17,303 nucleotides of DNA, taken from assembly GCA_964360145.1 (NCBI GenBank), contig CAYHWW010000056.1, positions 1 through 17,303 on the forward strand. Direction: 5' to 3'. Below are positions 14,049 through 17,303 of the stretch, one piece after another. The notes under the pieces were generated by a model. It did not search any database. It was not told the DNA's origin and was given only the letters and a program-made list of their open reading frames with translations. Source of the DNA: CAYHWW01 sp964360145 (lineage in GTDB: Bacteria > Bdellovibrionota > UBA1018 > CAYHWW01). How positions within the stretch are numbered: position 1 is the first letter of the stretch; each line of letters opens with the position of its first letter. Both the position numbers and the translations under genes were made by a program.

Positions 14049-15227
14049 TCAGAAAATCGCGCTCAGTCCACATTCCTCCACGTTGCGCAGGCTGTCGGCT
14101 CTGAGGGTCACTTGGGCATCGATGAGTTGCTTGATTTCGCTCTCAAAATGGTCCGCCATGGAGGGCTCCCGAAAGCTCCGTCCAGGGGGCGGGAGGTGGT
14201 CTTTGAGGGAAAGGGGCTTCAGGGCGAGGTTTCTGTAGCGGGCTTTAGCGCCTTCAAGAAGGGGTGCGCCCGACCCATGGGCCGTATCACAGAGCAGAGT
14301 GGGAGCTAAAGCAATGCAGGAATAGAAACCGTCCAGAGCCCCCAATACGGTTTCTTCCGTGGTTTTTTCAAAGCTGAGTCGTGGGCCGCAGCGGGTGTCC
14401 AGTAAGCCCAGTTCCCGATAGCCCAACTCCGCGGAGAGTTGGCGGGCCATGGCCTTATTGATGCCGAAGCCCGAGGCATCGAGGAGTAGGCGCTTGCCTC
14501 GGCCTAGGGCCTCGTCGGATTCCCGGGGCTTACCCAGGGCGGCCAGTGCCTGGGCCCGCAGCATGTAGGCCTTCACCTGGAACTCAAGGGGGGCGGACAC
14601 ACGTTGCTTGCGACGGTTGCTCTCCGCTGGTGACAGGGCCAGGCGCGCCGCCAACTGGGCGTCAGGGATGATTTGGAATGTGGAGGCCAGAGCCTCGTCC
14701 CAGTTGCCCGCGGCACCCTGGCATTCGCCCAGGGTGAGCAGGGCTTCAGCTTGGGCTTGGCTGCTGGTGGCGTTTTCCGCCGCACGCTTCAGGTGAGGTG
14801 CCGCATCAGCCGGACGACCTGCTCGGTAAAGGCTCACCCCCAGAAGGCGGTAAGCATCTTCCGTGCGGCGTGCCGCGGGGTAATCGCGAATGAAGCTCTG
14901 GAAGCCCGCGGCGGCCTCTGGGAATTTGCTGACGTCGTAGAGGGCTTTTGCGCGGTCGAAAGAGGCGCGTTCCAGGTAAAGTTGCTCTTGGCTGCTGGGG
15001 CTGTTTTTCCCTTGCAGCACTTGCTCCACGGCTGCGATGGCGCCACCATAGACGGCCTGTGTGCCGTCCCCTTGGCTGTAATTGCCAGGCTTGGCTTCCC
15101 CCGCGGCGGGTTCCACATTCTGGGCCCGCGGGTTGCGCTGCATGATCCCGCAACCAGCGAAGGTCAGCGTGAGCAGCGTTACCGTGGTGAGAGTGAAGGA
15201 GCGTTTAGTAGCTTTGACTGAGTGCAT
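14049..15227 (-). CDS. Lipoprotein with TPR-like repeats
   Basis: A 392-residue protein with a basic N-terminus, a hydrophobic stretch and the lipobox FAGC, with the lipidated Cys at 26. Residue 27 is Gly, which does not signal inner-membrane retention, so the outer membrane is likely. From about residue 80 there are helix pairs in the TPR manner: ALYDVSKFPEAAAGFQSFI, then AYRLLGVSLYRAGRPADAAP, then ALLTLGECQGAAGNWDEAL. This resembles BamD/YbgF-type scaffolds. The C-terminal half is unrecognised. The start overlaps the end of the upstream ATPase gene by 23 nt, with GAGG just before the ATG, so coupling is likely. Why it sits between ATPases and a thiol operon is unclear. Confidence 0.85.
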   Translation of the reverse strand: MHSVKATKRSFTLTTVTLLTLTFAGCGIMQRNPRAQNVEPAAGEAKPGNYSQGDGTQAVYGGAIAAVEQVLQGKNSPSSQEQLYLERASFDRAKALYDVSKFPEAAAGFQSFIRDYPAARRTEDAYRLLGVSLYRAGRPADAAPHLKRAAENATSSQAQAEALLTLGECQGAAGNWDEALASTFQIIPDAQLAARLALSPAESNRRKQRVSAPLEFQVKAYMLRAQALAALGKPRESDEALGRGKRLLLDASGFGINKAMARQLSAELGYRELGLLDTRCGPRLSFEKTTEETVLGALDGFYSCIALAPTLLCDTAHGSGAPLLEGAKARYRNLALKPLSLKDHLPPPGRSFREPSMADHFESEIKQLIDAQVTLRADSLRNVEECGLSAIF

Positions 15228-16311
15228 GGAGCGCCTCGATGGAATGGACGTCGTTGTCTTGCTCTGGGATTTCCGCCACGTGGAACCGCGGGTCCAACCC
15301 CTGTAAAAATAACTCGGCGTCGGTCTCTTGTTCCAGTCGGGGTTGCAGGCCTCGAAAACCGCTCCTCAGGGCTGCCACGGTTTTCTCATCCACGGTGCCC
15401 TGCAGCTCCTGGGCCCAGGCGGGATTTTCTTGGAGGGCGCCGCGCTTCAAGCCCAGGCGGGAGGCGAGCACGCGGTTTACGAGAAAGCCCCAGAAGGAAT
15501 AGCCGTCGCGGTGCAAGCCCTGCACGAAGCCCTGGGTGTCGGGCCGCGCCAGGCGTTCGGAGGTCGTGACCATGACGAAGCGGGTGTCGGCGCGCCGCAG
15601 GAGGTTGGAGATATGGGCCAGGTTCTCGACGAATTGGGCCCGCAGCGCGAAGAGGGCCCGGGCAAACTCCATGAGGTCCGTGAGAAAGCCATGGCCAGTT
15701 AGTTTTTCCAGCATGCCCAGGGCTTTCTCTACTCCGCCCGCCAGCCATTTGCCCGCGGGGGCGGTGAACCAGCGCATGACGGTTTCATCAAAGAAAGAGG
15801 CCATGCGGTGGGGCGCCTCAAGGAAGAGGGTCGTGTTGGCGCTGGGGGGGGTGTCCAGCACGATGAGGTCCAGTTCCCCTTTGTCGAGGAGCTGGGATAG
15901 CTCATGGAGTTTTTCCATGGCCATGTATTCATGGGCACCGGAGAATTCTTTGGTGAAGATCTTGTAGATGGAGGTTTTGAACACCCGGCCCATGGCGGAG
16001 TCATCGCCTCTGGCGAGAGTGCGCACCAGGCGCTCGAAGGTGCGCTCGGAGTTGGGCACCACGGCGCTGAAACGGCCCTTCACTTTTTCGGGCAGATGGG
16101 ACGTGAGGTCCAGGGGCTCGTCAGGGATTTCTTCCATGCCGAGGGATGTGGCGAGGCGCTTGGCGGGGTCGATGGTGACCACCAGGGCGCGCTTGCCCAT
16201 GCGTGCGGCTTTCAGGGCCAGTGCGGCGCTGGTGGTGGTTTTCCCCACGCCCCCGGTGCCGCAGCAGACGATGATGCGAGACTCCGTGATGAGTTGCTCC
16301 AGCTCCGTCAT
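15205..16311 (-). CDS. ArsA/Get3-family ATPase (first of pair, variant P-loop)
   Basis: A 368-residue deviant-Walker-A ATPase. The P-loop is GTGGVGKTT (18-26); the residue that is the signature Lys in ArsA/MinD/Get3 (GKGGVGKT) is Thr here, while the main Lys is kept. D48 lies in TIDPAKR (switch I) and LDTPPSANT forms switch II. No arsenite-binding Cys triad is obvious, and no arsenic genes are near, so arsenite export is unlikely. The family also includes targeting factors and motility ATPases. It overlaps its sister gene by 4 nt and the lipoprotein gene by 23 nt. A heterodimer with the sister protein is likely by analogy with dimeric ArsA-type enzymes, but inferred. Confidence 0.88.
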   Translation of the reverse strand: MTELEQLITESRIIVCCGTGGVGKTTTSAALALKAARMGKRALVVTIDPAKRLATSLGMEEIPDEPLDLTSHLPEKVKGRFSAVVPNSERTFERLVRTLARGDDSAMGRVFKTSIYKIFTKEFSGAHEYMAMEKLHELSQLLDKGELDLIVLDTPPSANTTLFLEAPHRMASFFDETVMRWFTAPAGKWLAGGVEKALGMLEKLTGHGFLTDLMEFARALFALRAQFVENLAHISNLLRRADTRFVMVTTSERLARPDTQGFVQGLHRDGYSFWGFLVNRVLASRLGLKRGALQENPAWAQELQGTVDEKTVAALRSGFRGLQPRLEQETDAELFLQGLDPRFHVAEIPEQDNDVHSIEALHALSQSY

Positions 16312-17204
16312 GGGGCGAGCACCTCCGTGGGCAGGCCGGAGGGGGGCAGGGCGCCTCGGTCATGGATGATGAAGCAGTCAGCAAAAATACCGCGGGGGAA
16401 TTTCAGCAGGGCCTCTTCTTGGTTTTGTGAGCGATGAGAGCGGAACTGCGCTGCTCTCACCAAGGGGTTGGAGGGATATTTTTTTTCGAGGGCAGCCCCG
16501 TGGATCGCCCAGGCTTCTTTCAGCGCGCCGTCTGGGGGCAAGCGCCGATTGACCACCAACCAGGAGGGGTTCTCGGGCACGAGGCGTTTGAGCTCATCGG
16601 CGAGATCAGCGCTTTCTTGCAAGGGCATCTCTTCGGGCAAGGTGACGTTGACCAACGCCGTGTTGACGCTGTCGCCCAGGGTGCGGCTCATGTCCAGGGT
16701 GTCCTGGTGCACGGGACCGCCGGGGAAGAGGCGCGTGAAGTTGATGGGAGCATTGATCATGGCCAGGGCATAGCCCGTGCTGGGCATGTCCACGATGACG
16801 TGGTCATAGTTCTCGCGCTCGTGCCACACCTTGCCGAGGAGCACGATCTCTCGGATGCCCGGAGAGACTTTTTGCAGGTATTGGATGAGGTGACTGCCGA
16901 GAAAAAGGGTGGCGAGGCCTTTGACCTTGAGTTTGAGCCTGATGTACTCCCGAAAACAGGTGTCAGTTTCGAGGGTCTGCTCATACAAGCTGGGCCCGCG
17001 CTGAACGAGGCCCTCGCCCCGGGGTGTTTCCAGTTCTTGGATGTGGGCGAGGAATACGCGTTTGCCTTGGCTGGCTAAATGGCGCGCCGCAACATTGGCC
17101 ACGGCGGTTTTCCCCACGCCGCCTTTGCCCATGATGAGGATGAGGCGGCGGTTGAGCCAGCTGGTTTCGTGAGGTGGTCGCATGTGTTCGTGTATCATCG
17201 ACAT
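16308..17204 (-). CDS. ArsA/Get3-family ATPase (second of pair, normal signature Lys)
   Basis: A 298-residue ATPase with the full deviant Walker A GKGGVGKT (26-33) and VIVDMPSTGYAL as switch II. Like its partner it lacks clear arsenite Cys ligands. The start is uncertain: in-frame candidates are ATG 17204, 17198, 17183 and 17243 and TTG 17264, and none has a good Shine-Dalgarno. I chose 17204 because the 17264 start would leave only 23 nt before a divergent gene's ATG. It is the first gene of the minus-strand run and its stop overlaps the next start (ATGA). The promoter must lie between about 17205 and 17287 or inside the neighbouring gene. Confidence 0.85.
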   Translation of the reverse strand: MSMIHEHMRPPHETSWLNRRLILIMGKGGVGKTAVANVAARHLASQGKRVFLAHIQELETPRGEGLVQRGPSLYEQTLETDTCFREYIRLKLKVKGLATLFLGSHLIQYLQKVSPGIREIVLLGKVWHERENYDHVIVDMPSTGYALAMINAPINFTRLFPGGPVHQDTLDMSRTLGDSVNTALVNVTLPEEMPLQESADLADELKRLVPENPSWLVVNRRLPPDGALKEAWAIHGAALEKKYPSNPLVRAAQFRSHRSQNQEEALLKFPRGIFADCFIIHDRGALPPSGLPTEVLAP

Positions 17205-17287
17205 TGGTTTCGTTGTAATCTCACAAAGTTCTTGAAAGGACATCTTATGACAAGGGAGAATCAACAGCAGACCCCCGGAGGAAATAT

Positions 17288-17303
17288 ATGGCAGCTGTGC
17301 GCC
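17288..17303 (+). CDS. Start of a divergent gene (cut by the window)
   Basis: ATG at 17288 opens MAAVR and is preceded by GGAGG (17277-17281) with 6 nt spacing, a strong ribosome binding site. Only five codons are present, so the product is unknown. It is divergent from the ATPase operon and may share a regulatory region with it. Confidence 0.6.

Noticed and set aside
15205..17204. Arsenite efflux system (ArsA)
   Set aside because: The ATPases lack an evident Cys triad and there is no arsB, arsR or arsC nearby; only the ATPase family is supported.

Overview
The window looks like chromosome from a GC-rich, Gram-negative, non-model bacterium. Evidence for this is an outer-membrane beta-barrel, lipoprotein and Sec signal peptides, dense same-strand gene packing with 4-nt start/stop overlaps, tandem ArsA-type ATPases, a ferrooxidans-type glutamate-cysteine ligase, and separate HD-GYP, CBS and PP2C signalling proteins. 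I would guess Bdellovibrionota or another former deltaproteobacterium. This rests on gene content only, with low to moderate confidence.

Left block (1-4535): a minus-strand signalling cluster reads HD-GYP phosphodiesterase, then a CBS-pair protein, then an OmpR-type response regulator; the last two overlap by 4 nt. Divergent to it is a plus-strand pair: an outer-membrane beta-barrel protein and a SpoIIE/PP2C-type phosphatase with a receiver-like N-terminus. Between the divergent units lies a 187-bp imperfect palindrome that puts the same ~28-bp sequence about 33-37 nt upstream of both start codons.

Middle block (4536-5165): no intact gene. It holds a nested hairpin repeat directly after the phosphatase stop codon, a short tandem repeat, a VapBC toxin-antitoxin module destroyed by an internal deletion but with its operator-like palindrome still present, and a second hairpin repeat. 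The two hairpins share an 18-nt motif in opposite orientation. The first also shares 30 of 33 nt with sequence directly after the response-regulator stop at the left edge. This makes a small family of repeats at gene 3' ends.

Right block (5166-17264, all minus strand): a likely long transcription unit starts with two overlapping ArsA/Get3-type ATPases, then a TPR-like lipoprotein, glutamate-cysteine ligase, cystathionine beta-synthase with a regulatory CBS pair, and cystathionine gamma-lyase/synthase. Together the last three link homocysteine to cysteine to gamma-glutamylcysteine. After a 74-nt gap comes a 1655-residue protein. It appears to join an exported M48-protease-like domain with lost zinc ligands, a membrane segment, a long helical region and a C-terminal UbiB/ADCK-like kinase fold that keeps its key residues. 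This is the most unusual gene in the window. At the right edge a plus-strand gene begins with a strong ribosome binding site but only five codons are present.
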